This document shows, piece after piece, positions 1 through 6,737 of a DNA stretch of 52,942 nucleotides. The first letter of the stretch is position 1. Every line of letters starts with the position of its first letter. Under the pieces are notes generated by a model. That model saw only the letters and a program-made list of their open reading frames with translations. It did no database searches and was not told the DNA's origin. A program made the translations under genes and the position numbers. This DNA is from Flavobacterium sp. UBA5153 (GTDB lineage: Bacteria; Bacteroidota; Bacteroidia; Flavobacteriales; Flavobacteriaceae): contig DHXP01000017.1 in assembly GCA_002413745.1 (NCBI GenBank), positions 13,023 through 65,964 of the forward strand. The letters run 5' to 3'.

Positions 1-40
1 TGAAATAACTAGCGGTATTAAAATATGACAATCTGTTAAT

Positions 41-72
41 AAAAAAAGGAACTCGATGGAGTTCCTTTTTTA
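41..72. terminator. Bidirectional terminator downstream of lysS
   Basis: A 7-bp stem (GGAACTC/GAGTTCC, 48-54 and 59-65) with a GATG loop lies between an A7 run and a T7 run, so it can terminate in either direction. On the - strand it ends lysS, whose stop codon lies 23 nt away. On the + strand it could end a gene lying before position 1. Confidence 0.8.
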
Positions 73-94
73 TATTATTCTAAAATTGGAAAAA

Positions 95-1804
95 CTATCC
101 TGCCAATTCCACCATCTTAATATCCCCAACCAAACTTACTTTTACCAAACCATGTTTCGCCAAGCCTTTCATGGCAGCATCCCATTTTTTGCCGCTCAAA
201 TCCGATTTGATTTTCAAAACACCCAAATCCATTTTATTGTCATTGGTTTTCAATAAATCAATGATTAATTTTTCTTCGTCTAATAATTCAATTTGAACTT
301 GAGTTTTTTCTGGTCGCATTTGCGGGAATAACAATACTTCCTGAATAGAGGCATTATTGGTCAGAAACATAATCAAGCGGTCCATTCCTATTCCTAAACC
401 AGAAGTTGGTGGCATTCCGTATTCCAACGCTCTCAAGAAATCTTCGTCAATAAATTGTGTCGCCTCATCGTCGCCTCTTTCGGCTAGTTTTAATTGGACT
501 TCAAAACGCTCGCGTTGGTCAATCGGGTCATTCAATTCCGAATAGGCATTGGCCACCTCTTTACCGCAAACCATCAACTCAAAACGCTCGGTCAATTCCG
601 GATTATCGCGGTGTTGTTTGCATAAAGGAGACATTTCTTTTGGGTAATCAGTTATAAATGTGGGCTGAATATAATTTCCTTCACATTTGGCTCCAAAAAT
701 CTCGTCAATCAATTTTCCTTTACCCATCGATGCATCAACGTCAATACCCATTGATTTTGCTGCTTCGAATAATTCGGTTTCATTTTTTCCGGCAATATCA
801 AAACCAGTAAAATGTTTGATAGAATCAGTCATAGTAACACGAGCATAAGGCGCTTTGAAATTCACTTTGTGTTCGCCAAAAGTAGCTTCTGAAGTCCCGT
901 TTACTGCCAAAGCACAATGTTCTAGCAAGTTTTCGGTAAATTTCATCATCCAGTTGTAGTCTTTGTAGGCTACATATATTTCCATGGCGGTAAATTCAGG
1001 ATTGTGTGTCCGGTCCATTCCTTCATTGCGGAAGTTTTTCGAAAACTCATAAACACCGTCAAAACCACCAACAATTAATCTTTTTAGATACAATTCATTG
1101 GCAATTCGCATATATAAGGGAATGTCAAGCGAATTGTGATGCGTGATAAATGGTCTCGCCGCAGCACCACCGGGAATCGGTTGTAAAACGGGTGTTTCCA
1201 CCTCAAGATATCCTTTGTCATTGAAGAAACTACGCATTGCATTGAACAATTTTGTTCTCTTGATAAACGTTTCCTTCACGTGGTCATTTACCGTTAAATC
1301 CACATAACGGCGACGGTATCTTTGTTCCGGATCAGCAAAAGCATCATGCGTTTTTCCGTCGGCATCCGTTTTTACCACGGGAAGTGGTTTCAAGGCTTTC
1401 GCCAAAACTGTCAATCCATAGACATGAACCGAAATTTCGCCCACTTGGGTTTTGAAAACCGTACCGCGAACCCCAATGAAATCGCCAATATCCAGCAGTT
1501 TTTTGAAAACCACATTGTACATTGTTTTCTCCTCGTCAGTAGAAATGTCATCTCTCGAAACATAGATTTGTATGCGTCCTTCGGCATCTTTCAACTCGGC
1601 AAAAGAGGCTTTCCCCATAATTCTTTTTCCCATCAAACGACCGGCCAGAATCACTTCTTTGCCGTCAAACTTCTCGAAATCGGCAAGGATTTCCTTGGAA
1701 TATGCGGTGGTAATAAATTCGGCGGCGGGATAAGGTTCGATGCCCAAATTGCGTAATTGGGTGAGTGCTTCTCTGCGAAGGATTTCTTGTTCGGATAATG
1801 CCAT
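95..1804 (-). CDS. lysS: Lysine--tRNA ligase (class II)
   Basis: Charges tRNA-Lys with lysine in the cytoplasm. The 569-residue product has an N-terminal OB-fold anticodon-binding region (about residues 50-140, including GRLMGKRIMGKASFAEL) followed by a class II catalytic core. Motif 2 is FRNEGMDRTHNPEFT (about 258-272) and motif 3 is GLGIGMDRL (about 469-477). After motif 3 there is a C-terminal tail of roughly 70 residues (about 500-569), longer than in E. coli LysS; such tails are, from memory, usual in Bacteroidota. The ATG at 1804 is the natural start because the protein begins in MALSEQEILRREAL, a typical LysS N terminus. It is transcribed alone, divergently from lipB, from a promoter at 1826-1860. 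Confidence 0.97.
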   Translation of the reverse strand: MALSEQEILRREALTQLRNLGIEPYPAAEFITTAYSKEILADFEKFDGKEVILAGRLMGKRIMGKASFAELKDAEGRIQIYVSRDDISTDEEKTMYNVVFKKLLDIGDFIGVRGTVFKTQVGEISVHVYGLTVLAKALKPLPVVKTDADGKTHDAFADPEQRYRRRYVDLTVNDHVKETFIKRTKLFNAMRSFFNDKGYLEVETPVLQPIPGGAAARPFITHHNSLDIPLYMRIANELYLKRLIVGGFDGVYEFSKNFRNEGMDRTHNPEFTAMEIYVAYKDYNWMMKFTENLLEHCALAVNGTSEATFGEHKVNFKAPYARVTMTDSIKHFTGFDIAGKNETELFEAAKSMGIDVDASMGKGKLIDEIFGAKCEGNYIQPTFITDYPKEMSPLCKQHRDNPELTERFELMVCGKEVANAYSELNDPIDQRERFEVQLKLAERGDDEATQFIDEDFLRALEYGMPPTSGLGIGMDRLIMFLTNNASIQEVLLFPQMRPEKTQVQIELLDEEKLIIDLLKTNDNKMDLGVLKIKSDLSGKKWDAAMKGLAKHGLVKVSLVGDIKMVELAG

Positions 1805-1825
1805 TGGATTCTGATTTTAAGAGTG

Positions 1826-1860
1826 CAAAGATAACAAAAGATAACAAAAGATAACAAAAG
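1826..1860 (-). promoter_or_regulatory. lysS promoter inside a 10-bp tandem repeat
   Basis: On the - strand a TATCTTTG box (1833-1826) matches the Bacteroidota -7 consensus TAnnTTTG, 22 nt before the lysS ATG. Upstream are three exact copies of a 10-bp unit (+ strand ATAACAAAAG, 1831-1860). Each copy supplies a TTTTG, and the outermost TTTG lies 21 nt from the -7 box, close to -33 spacing. Each unit also carries a near -7 sequence of its own. Confidence 0.55.
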
Positions 1861-1949
1861 ATTGCAGATTGCAGATTTCAGAATTTTTAGGAGCAGAAAT
1901 AGTGGTTGTTTCAATTGGCATTCGTCCCGCTATTCGCTCTATCTTTTTT

Positions 1950-1984
1950 CAAAGCTTCCAGACTTTGAAAGGCTGGAAGCTTTG
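1950..1984. repeat. Intergenic palindrome between lysS and lipB
   Basis: A perfect 12-bp stem (CAAAGCTTCCAG at 1950-1961, partner at 1973-1984) with an 11-nt loop. It lies between divergent genes and has its T run on the upstream side only, so it does not look like a terminator. It resembles the hairpin at 51277-51313, which suggests a dispersed extragenic palindrome. Confidence 0.6.
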
Positions 1985-2036
1985 AAAATTCAAAAATTCA
2001 ACATTCGTTAATTAACATTCATCATTCAAAACTTTG

Positions 2037-2044
2037 TAACTTTG
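2037..2044 (+). promoter_or_regulatory. lipB -7 promoter box
   Basis: TAACTTTG matches the Bacteroidota -7 consensus and lies 17 nt before the lipB ATG. No convincing -33 TTTG is visible. Confidence 0.45.
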
Positions 2045-2061
2045 CCATTCAAAGAAAAAAA

Positions 2062-2772
2062 ATGAACAAAAAAATCCAACTTCAAGATTTAGGACTCCAA
2101 GACTACAAAGCAACTTGGGAATATCAGGAAGAATTATTCAAAGGGGTTGTCGATTTAAAAATCAGGAATAGGAGGGAAGAACTCAGTCTGGAAACTCCTA
2201 ATTATTTTCTTTTCGTAGAACATCCACACGTTTATACTTTGGGTAAAAGCGGCGATTTAGAAAACCTTCTTTTATCCGAAAAACAGCTCGAAGCCAAAGG
2301 AGCGACTTTCTACAAAATTAATCGTGGCGGCGATATTACGTATCATGGGCCTGGACAAATTGTGGGTTATCCTATTTTAGACTTGGAAAATTTCTTCACT
2401 GACATTCATAAATATTTGCGATTTCTGGAGGAAGCCATCATTCTCACTTTAGCAGAATATGGACTGGATTGTGGTAGAAGTGCAGGCGAAACAGGTGTTT
2501 GGTTGGGTGCAGGAACTCCATTTGCGAGAAAAATTTGTGCACTTGGCGTTCGTGCTTCGCGCTGGGTTACGATGCACGGTTTTGCTTTGAATGTAAATGT
2601 GGATTTGGGTTATTTCGACAATATCATTCCCTGTGGCATTCGCGGCAAAGCGGTAACTTCCTTAAATGTCGAACTTGGAGTCGAAAAAGTGGACGAAGAA
2701 GAAGTAAAGGCGAAAATCCTGAAACATTTTTCAATTCTTTTCGAAGCGAAATTTCAAACTTCAAATTCCTAA
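2062..2772 (+). CDS. lipB: Octanoyltransferase LipB
   Basis: Moves the octanoyl group from octanoyl-ACP to lipoyl domains of 2-oxoacid dehydrogenases and GcvH, the first step of endogenous lipoate synthesis; cytoplasmic. The 236-residue protein carries the family signatures RGGDITYHGPGQIVGYP (about residues 91-107), the lysine-bearing stretch ARKICALGVRASRW with K157, and PCGI with the acyl-carrying cysteine C191, followed by GKAVTSL. Length and motif order are normal. It stands alone and runs into a repeat and the accessory block that starts at about 2806. Confidence 0.96.
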   Translation: MNKKIQLQDLGLQDYKATWEYQEELFKGVVDLKIRNRREELSLETPNYFLFVEHPHVYTLGKSGDLENLLLSEKQLEAKGATFYKINRGGDITYHGPGQIVGYPILDLENFFTDIHKYLRFLEEAIILTLAEYGLDCGRSAGETGVWLGAGTPFARKICALGVRASRWVTMHGFALNVNVDLGYFDNIIPCGIRGKAVTSLNVELGVEKVDEEEVKAKILKHFSILFEAKFQTSNS

Positions 2773-2780
2773 TTTTATTT

Positions 2781-2804
2781 GTCACCCTGAGCGCAGTCGA
2801 AGGG
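2781..2804 (+). repeat. Dispersed repeat A, copy 1
   Basis: A 24-nt sequence beginning GTCACCCTGAGCGCAGTCGA. Related copies occur at 14366-14388 and 22616-22639, always just downstream of a gene. It abuts the decayed rnhB end that starts at 2806. Confidence 0.75.
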
Positions 2805-2805
2805 C

Positions 2806-2858
2806 AATTCCAACTGTTCCGGCAATAATCGAAACGAAATTCGATAGTATTTTGCGAT
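2806..2858 (-). pseudogene. Decayed duplicate of the rnhB 3' end
   Basis: By eye, 44 of 53 positions match the last coding part of the intact rnhB at 6748-6800, in the same orientation. Read on the - strand it gives [17 protein letters not shown], against [17 protein letters not shown] in the intact gene. The similarity stops exactly at repeat A on one side and fades into the attC-like palindrome on the other. No upstream part of rnhB is present, so it cannot be functional. Confidence 0.75.
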
Positions 2859-2872
2859 TCCGAGCAATCGAG

Positions 2873-2996
2873 TTATAATGTCCCGGCGCTTTGAGATGGT
2901 GGGGATTTCGGAACAGAATATTTTCTGTTTAACGAAAACGTGATGCGGAACGATAATTCCACTAAAAACCCTGCTTGCAAAAATATGCTGTTATGT
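2873..2996 (-). repeat. Weak attC-like palindrome (site 0)
   Basis: Lies where the other attC-like sites lie relative to their genes, directly 3' of the - strand genes. One end reads GTTATGT (2990-2996), the other ATTATAAC on the - strand, a degraded GTTRRRY-type box. A 7-bp hairpin (AACAGAA/TTCTGTT, 2912-2929) sits in the middle. Pairing of the arms is poor, so this is the least certain site. Confidence 0.3.
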
Positions 2997-3632
2997 GGTG
3001 TTTTGTTTTTCATCAAGTTCACTGTCTGTTATTATACCAGTAAATTCAAGGTCTTTAAGTCCCGCATACCAAGTTCGTCTGTTTTTTCCATCTCTAATAT
3101 TAAACAGTTTTAAGTATCCTTTAGTCCGATCTAACTGATTATTTATACTAATTCCATTTGTAAAGTTTTCGGTAAAAAATGGTTCTTGATATTTGTCGCA
3201 CCCAATGTCTTTGTATTCTCTCATTCCCTTTTTCTCCTGAGAATTGAACTCCTGAAACCAAATGTAAAAAATCCGATTGTAAATTTTCCCATAACCTGGG
3301 AAATAACTACAATCTTTCCCTCTACCAAAAAGATCTGCATACCTATCAGTTTTATATCTGACTAATTCTGTTTGATCATTTGGCAATGGTTCTATCCTTT
3401 CACTTTCAAAACAAACCCCTCTTGTATTGCCACTTCCATACCATTTAGGATATTTCTTTACCCATTTGGCATACTCAAGGCTATCTTCCTCTGTCTGATT
3501 AGAAACGGTCTCCATGTTAAATTGAATAGTCCTTTGCTCAGTAAAAGCTGCTGATTTTTGCTTTGGTTTTTGTTTGTTGATAAATACGACAAAAAATACA
3601 ATAAGAATTATGGTGATGATAAATGTTGTCAT
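2991..3632 (-). CDS. Unrecognised single-pass membrane protein (213 aa)
   Basis: I do not recognise this protein. It starts with a hydrophobic segment (residues 3-18, FIITIILIVFFVVFI) followed by lysines, so it is probably anchored in the inner membrane; the rest looks like one soluble domain rich in Tyr, Lys, Asp and Glu. Its start overlaps the stop of the upstream 181-aa gene by four bases (ATGA), which indicates translational coupling and a shared role. Its stop codon lies inside the end box of the weak attC-like palindrome, so gene and palindrome look like parts of one unit. The codons are AT-rich. Confidence 0.7.
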   Translation of the reverse strand: MTTFIITIILIVFFVVFINKQKPKQKSAAFTEQRTIQFNMETVSNQTEEDSLEYAKWVKKYPKWYGSGNTRGVCFESERIEPLPNDQTELVRYKTDRYADLFGRGKDCSYFPGYGKIYNRIFYIWFQEFNSQEKKGMREYKDIGCDKYQEPFFTENFTNGISINNQLDRTKGYLKLFNIRDGKNRRTWYAGLKDLEFTGIITDSELDEKQNTT

Positions 3633-4174
3633 TTGTTCTCGAATTGTTTTTTATGAAGCAATTTTTTAGTTCCCTTTAAAATCGCATCTTGGCTCAATAG
3701 GATATTATTATCACCTTCTATTGTGTTTGACTTTAAGTAGTCAGCATCCATACCTAATTTGGTAATAAGTCCCTCCAACTCCTTTTCTTCTTTAATGTCA
3801 TCGTTTAGCATTATTTGAGCCTGATTTATGAGTAGGAGCATTTTCGTTTTATTTAATTTTTTGTTGTAGTCAGGGTCGGTGGTTGTGATTAGTTCTGATA
3901 TAATTTGTCTAAAATTTGAAATCCATTCGTATCTGTTTTTAAAATCAAAGTCCGAATGAATTTGAAGCCTAATTTTTTCTAAGTCTGCTTTAATTGTTTT
4001 GCGAATTAGTAAATATTGAGAAGCAACTGTAATTATTGCAACCAGCAGCATTCCAAGAACAGTAACATAGGTCGAATTTAGGTCACTACTGTCCTGAACA
4101 GGTAGTTTGTCAACCGTGTCACTCAATAAGTTAATTACTTTGTCCTCTAATATAATTTTTAAGGTGTCTCTCAT
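3629..4174 (-). CDS. Unrecognised membrane protein with cytosolic helical domain (181 aa)
   Basis: Function unknown. It has a short polar N-terminal part, one transmembrane segment (about residues 36-57), then a mostly charged, probably helical region of 120 residues. It is the first gene of a two-gene operon: its stop overlaps the ATG of the 213-aa membrane protein by four bases. The pair fills the space between two attC-like palindromes (4198-4330 upstream, 2873-2996 downstream). Two coupled small membrane proteins in such a setting would fit a toxin/immunity or defence pair, but nothing in the sequence shows that. Confidence 0.65.
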   Translation of the reverse strand: MRDTLKIILEDKVINLLSDTVDKLPVQDSSDLNSTYVTVLGMLLVAIITVASQYLLIRKTIKADLEKIRLQIHSDFDFKNRYEWISNFRQIISELITTTDPDYNKKLNKTKMLLLINQAQIMLNDDIKEEKELEGLITKLGMDADYLKSNTIEGDNNILLSQDAILKGTKKLLHKKQFENK

Positions 4175-4197
4175 ATTGTAATGGTCGTCTTAAAATG

Positions 4198-4330
4198 CCA
4201 CTAACGTTTCGCAACTACAAGAAGTGGCAAATTTCGTAACTGGATATTTTCGGTTACTGCAAAATTCCCTGCGAAACGTGAACGTAATTTTACCACAGAA
4301 TTTGCCATTTCTTGTAACTGCTGTTGGTGG
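4198..4330 (-). repeat. attC-like imperfect palindrome (site 1)
   Basis: A 133-nt element with the two-box arm design of integron attC sites. The outer boxes CCACTAAC (4198-4205) and GTTGGTGG (4323-4330) pair over 8 bp with one wobble. After unpaired spacers, the inner arms (about 4214-4233 and 4299-4316) pair over about 18 bp with one G-T wobble and one offset. The centre holds a small GTAAC/GTTAC hairpin. It lies 3' of the - strand genes at 4557-5516. Confidence 0.55.
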
Positions 4331-4411
4331 TTCGGCTTTTTATTTATTTCAATTTTTTCGGTTTCGCATTTTCACCGCTATTAAGTAAAGTGCAAGTTTA
4401 AATTATTTATT

Positions 4412-4621
4412 ATGAAAGATTACACAAAGGAAATTAGAGTAAAAATTACAATTAATTCAAAAGGAAAAAAAAGTTTTAAAATCACTCGTTATCTAGATGG
4501 TGTTTTACACGAATCTTACAGATACGAAAAACAAAAAATAGCTTTAATGTGGATTGTTAGTCTCTTTCTGCGTTATCAACCACAACGTAACCCTCTTCGT
4601 CTAGATAAACTAGCTCATTAA
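4412..4621 (+). CDS. Small unrecognised protein (69 aa)
   Basis: The first 50 codons look like a real small basic protein (lysine-rich, alternating beta pattern, MKDYTKEIRVKITINSKGKK). The last 20 residues overlap, tail to tail, the end of the - strand gene at 4557-4763 and have a different composition. It is preceded by an AT-rich leader after the attC-like site 1. The start context TTATTATG is the same as at the + strand gene at 6146. It may be a real cassette gene with an altered 3' end, or a chance frame. Confidence 0.4.
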   Translation: MKDYTKEIRVKITINSKGKKSFKITRYLDGVLHESYRYEKQKIALMWIVSLFLRYQPQRNPLRLDKLAH

Positions 4622-4763
4622 ATTGAATGTGAATCAGGTCGTTTCCGTATAATTTAGCTTGAAAGAATTTTAATCCTCCAAATGATATTCTAAAATCATC
4701 GGGATATTGTTCTAATTCTTCTAGTAACCTTTTTTTAGTAATTGTTGGTTCTGATCTGTTCAT
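4557..4763 (-). CDS. Small unrecognised soluble protein (68 aa)
   Basis: Function unknown. I choose the ATG at 4763 (MNRSEPTITKKRLLEELEQ), which lies 7 nt after the stop of the upstream 98-aa gene; the longer frame starting at 4796 would overlap that gene. It begins with a basic helix followed by YPDDFRISFGG and a beta-rich acidic end, a pattern seen in small phage and mobile-element proteins. It is the third gene of a - strand group (143, 98 and 68 aa) that ends just before attC-like site 1. Confidence 0.55.
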   Translation of the reverse strand: MNRSEPTITKKRLLEELEQYPDDFRISFGGLKFFQAKLYGNDLIHIQFNELVYLDEEGYVVVDNAERD

Positions 4764-4770
4764 ATTGTTT

Positions 4771-5067
4771 TTATAAAGGGTTTTTAAATTGTTCAATTAT
4801 GTCTGAAATTATTCTGTTTGAAACTAATGATAATTGCAAACCGATAATAATCAAAAATCCTCCTAATAGAGTAAAGTTTGTTTTATCTGCAATAAATTTT
4901 GGCAATTCCATTAATGTTTCGACATTAATATTTTCAGGATTATTTTCAATATTTGTTTCCATTAGTTGGGATTTAATTAAAAATACAATTCCAGCTATTA
5001 ATATTACATTTCCAATTAATCGGATATAACCAGCTTCATTATTGTTGGCTTTTATTTCATCATTCAT
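4771..5067 (-). CDS. Small two-pass membrane protein (98 aa), paralogue of 5772-6116
   Basis: Function unknown. It has two transmembrane segments (about residues 15-32 and 65-83) joined by an acidic loop, with a short soluble tail. It clearly matches the 114-aa protein at 5772-6116, sharing IADKTNFTLLGG, GLQLSLVSN and EQFKNP, so the two are recent relatives in neighbouring cassettes. It is the middle gene of a three-gene - strand group, 17 nt after the 143-aa gene and 7 nt before the 68-aa gene. Confidence 0.65.
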   Translation of the reverse strand: MNDEIKANNNEAGYIRLIGNVILIAGIVFLIKSQLMETNIENNPENINVETLMELPKFIADKTNFTLLGGFLIIIGLQLSLVSNRIISDIIEQFKNPL

Positions 5068-5084
5068 CTTTTAAATTTTAATTA

Positions 5085-5516
5085 TTATGGCAAATTTTTT
5101 TCTTTTTCGGAAGTCTTTTTGGCTTTCAGTAGTTCGTTTTCCACTTTCAATATTCTCACTTGGTTCTCAAGGTTGGTGTTTGATAGGGATAATACTTTGT
5201 TTTTCAATTCGTATATATCACGATCGTGATTTTTGGGTGCAATTATGGGAATATATTCTCTCAAGATTGGTGTAATAGATATGAAAGCAAAAACTAAAGC
5301 TAAATATGTTAGCCACATTATGCTATTGGCTTGTTTGTCAGCAGTAATCCCTTGTTGTACGATAATGTCTTTTAATTCTTCTATTGTCTTATTAGTTTTA
5401 TGTACAGGGTTTTCAGATATAATTGTTTCTAATGGAGGAGTTACTTTTGGTAAGTTTTTAAACATAGGACTTTCTGAAAATTTTTTAGCAAAATCGAGGG
5501 TATTTTTTAAACTCAT
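5085..5516 (-). CDS. Unrecognised membrane protein with C-terminal coiled coil (143 aa)
   Basis: Function unknown. A polar N-terminal region (1-65) is followed by one transmembrane segment (about 66-86, IMWLTYLALVFAFISITPIL) and a C-terminal part with heptad-like Leu/Val spacing (about 100-135, rich in Lys/Glu), so a coiled coil is likely. It is the first gene of a - strand group of three small proteins. attC-like site 2 begins 36 nt upstream of its ATG. Confidence 0.65.
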   Translation of the reverse strand: MSLKNTLDFAKKFSESPMFKNLPKVTPPLETIISENPVHKTNKTIEELKDIIVQQGITADKQANSIMWLTYLALVFAFISITPILREYIPIIAPKNHDRDIYELKNKVLSLSNTNLENQVRILKVENELLKAKKTSEKEKNLP

Positions 5517-5552
5517 ATTTTTCTTATTTAGGTTTCAGTTCTGCAAGCTGAC

Positions 5553-5684
5553 CACCAACGTTCTCGCGCTACACGCAGGCTGGGGCAAGGAAGCCTAAAC
5601 TTTCGAGTAATAACTAACCTTAAAAACACAAAACTATGTTTAAATTAAGCCAAAATCCCAGCTTGCTTGTAGCGTGTGTTGGGC
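5553..5684 (-). repeat. attC-like imperfect palindrome (site 2)
   Basis: A 132-nt element nearly the same length as site 1. On the - strand it starts with GCCCAAC (5684-5678), an exact RYYYAAC box. It ends with GTTGGTG (5559-5553), a near GTTRRRY box. The inner arms at 5567-5584 and 5657-5674 match at 16 of 18 positions and are set off from the outer boxes by unequal unpaired spacers (7 and 3 nt), as in attC sites. Confidence 0.6.
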
Positions 5685-5743
5685 AACGTATTTTCTGTTT
5701 TCTATTCGGTTGTAGAATAGAAAACAGAAAATGCACCCGTTGC
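5683..5743. repeat. Long perfect hairpin next to attC-like site 2
   Basis: A perfect 18-bp stem (5690-5707 and 5715-5732) with a 7-nt loop, flanked by a further 6-bp pair GCAACG/CGTTGC (5683-5688, 5738-5743). It lies between the 114-aa gene and site 2. It has no T run, so it is not an obvious terminator. Confidence 0.6.
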
Positions 5744-5771
5744 TTTTTGGAGTTTGGAGTTCCAAAAATGT

Positions 5772-6116
5772 CTAATCCTCCAAATCCTCCCAATATACCA
5801 AACCCTCCTTAATGTTTTCTGTCGATCTTGGATTTTTAAATTGTTCTTTGATTTCTGTAATTACTTGGTTTGACACTAAAGATAATTGTAACCCGACAAT
5901 AGTCAATAATCCTCCTAATAGAGTAAAGTTGGTTTTGTCTGCAATTTTTTTAGGTATTTCCAGTAGTGTTTTAGCATCAATGTTTTCATAATCATCAATT
6001 GACACTTCCATAACTTGTGAAATTATCAGTAATATGATTCCAGCTATTAATACTAATCTGCCAACTAAACGTACAGAATCAGCCGAACTATCAGTTATTT
6101 TTATTTCATTACTCAT
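5772..6116 (-). CDS. Small two-pass membrane protein (114 aa), paralogue of 4771-5067
   Basis: Function unknown. It has two transmembrane segments (about residues 16-34 and 64-82), the acidic loop IDDYENIDAKTLLEIPKK between them, and a C-terminal extension of about 18 residues that the 98-aa relative lacks. Only 29 AT-rich bases separate its ATG from the divergent + strand gene at 6146. Its 3' side faces the long hairpin and attC-like site 2. Having the same family in two adjacent cassettes suggests cassette duplication or repeated capture. Confidence 0.65.
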   Translation of the reverse strand: MSNEIKITDSSADSVRLVGRLVLIAGIILLIISQVMEVSIDDYENIDAKTLLEIPKKIADKTNFTLLGGLLTIVGLQLSLVSNQVITEIKEQFKNPRSTENIKEGLVYWEDLED

Positions 6117-6145
6117 TATTTATAAACTTTAAAAATTAAATTATT

Positions 6146-6346
6146 ATGTTAGATATTACAGACAAAATCAAAGAGGAAACTATTTCAATTGTTACACTTT
6201 ATGAAAATTTTGATTTACAAGATGAACTTGTAAATTTTTTAGAACAAAAAGGTTATATTGTAACTTTAGATAGTTCAGAAATTGATGCTCCAGAAAATCA
6301 ACCACCAAGATTACTTATTTTGGTTAGGAAACAAAATGAAGCATAG
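6146..6346 (+). CDS. Small acidic unrecognised protein (66 aa)
   Basis: Function unknown. A short acidic, soluble protein (MLDITDKIKEETISIVTLYE...) with a helical N-terminal half and a beta strand near the end (RLLILV). It is divergent from the 114-aa membrane protein and its last codons overlap the end of the 67-aa - strand gene by 23 nt. The start context TTATTATG is the same as at 4412. Confidence 0.5.
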   Translation: MLDITDKIKEETISIVTLYENFDLQDELVNFLEQKGYIVTLDSSEIDAPENQPPRLLILVRKQNEA

Positions 6347-6527
6347 ATTCTAAAGACGTTTTTTTACCTGTCATTCTAAACATTTCGTAATGTGCTAAAA
6401 TTGGAGTGTCAAAAGCAATAGGCAAATCTAATTCGGTTTTCTTTTTAAGTAATTCACTTCTTAATTCTAACTTTTCAGTTTTATCATTAGAATCGTAATA
6501 CTTTTTAATTAAATCTTTTAATTCCAT
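6324..6527 (-). CDS. Small unrecognised helical protein (67 aa)
   Basis: Function unknown. Charged and probably helical (MELKDLIKKYYDSNDKTEKL...), with no membrane segment. It is the most upstream - strand gene of the accessory block, starting 23 nt after the attC-like end at 6550. It overlaps tail to tail with the 66-aa gene on the other strand. Confidence 0.5.
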   Translation of the reverse strand: MELKDLIKKYYDSNDKTEKLELRSELLKKKTELDLPIAFDTPILAHYEMFRMTGKKTSLESMLHFVS

Positions 6528-6549
6528 TTCGCTTTATGTTTAAGGTTAT

Positions 6550-6595
6550 TATTAACGTTCTTTTGGCACTTCGGTTTCTCAATATGTTGCCCAAC
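6550..6595 (-). repeat. Partial attC-like end at the border of the accessory block
   Basis: On the - strand this stretch has GTTGGGC (6595-6589), an exact GTTRRRY box, and GAACGTTAATA (6560-6550). The latter is like the GAAACGTTAGTG and GAACGTTGGTG ends of sites 1 and 2. No paired left arm is visible, so it is a truncated site or another kind of boundary. Confidence 0.35.
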
Positions 6596-6737
6596 TTGTA
6601 TATAGGTCTGACAAAATCATACAAAGCCACCCAAATTTAGCTAGATAGGTAAGATAAACATCATACTTTATTTGTTTCTCAAATATATAAATAATTCTTT
6701 ACAAATTATCAAAAGGACTTTTATTAAAAAAAACAAT

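Noticed and set aside
1322-1756. A 144-aa + strand frame opposite lysS
   Set aside because: It is antisense to the conserved LysS coding region and has no recognisable domain or start signal.
1950-1984. Terminator between lysS and lipB
   Set aside because: The genes are divergent, and the T run lies on the wrong side of the stem, so it is recorded as a palindrome only.
5087-5598. Two + strand frames (62 and 121 aa) across the 143-aa gene
   Set aside because: They lie antisense to the - strand gene at 5085-5516, which has a coherent membrane/coiled-coil design, and they look like translated complements.
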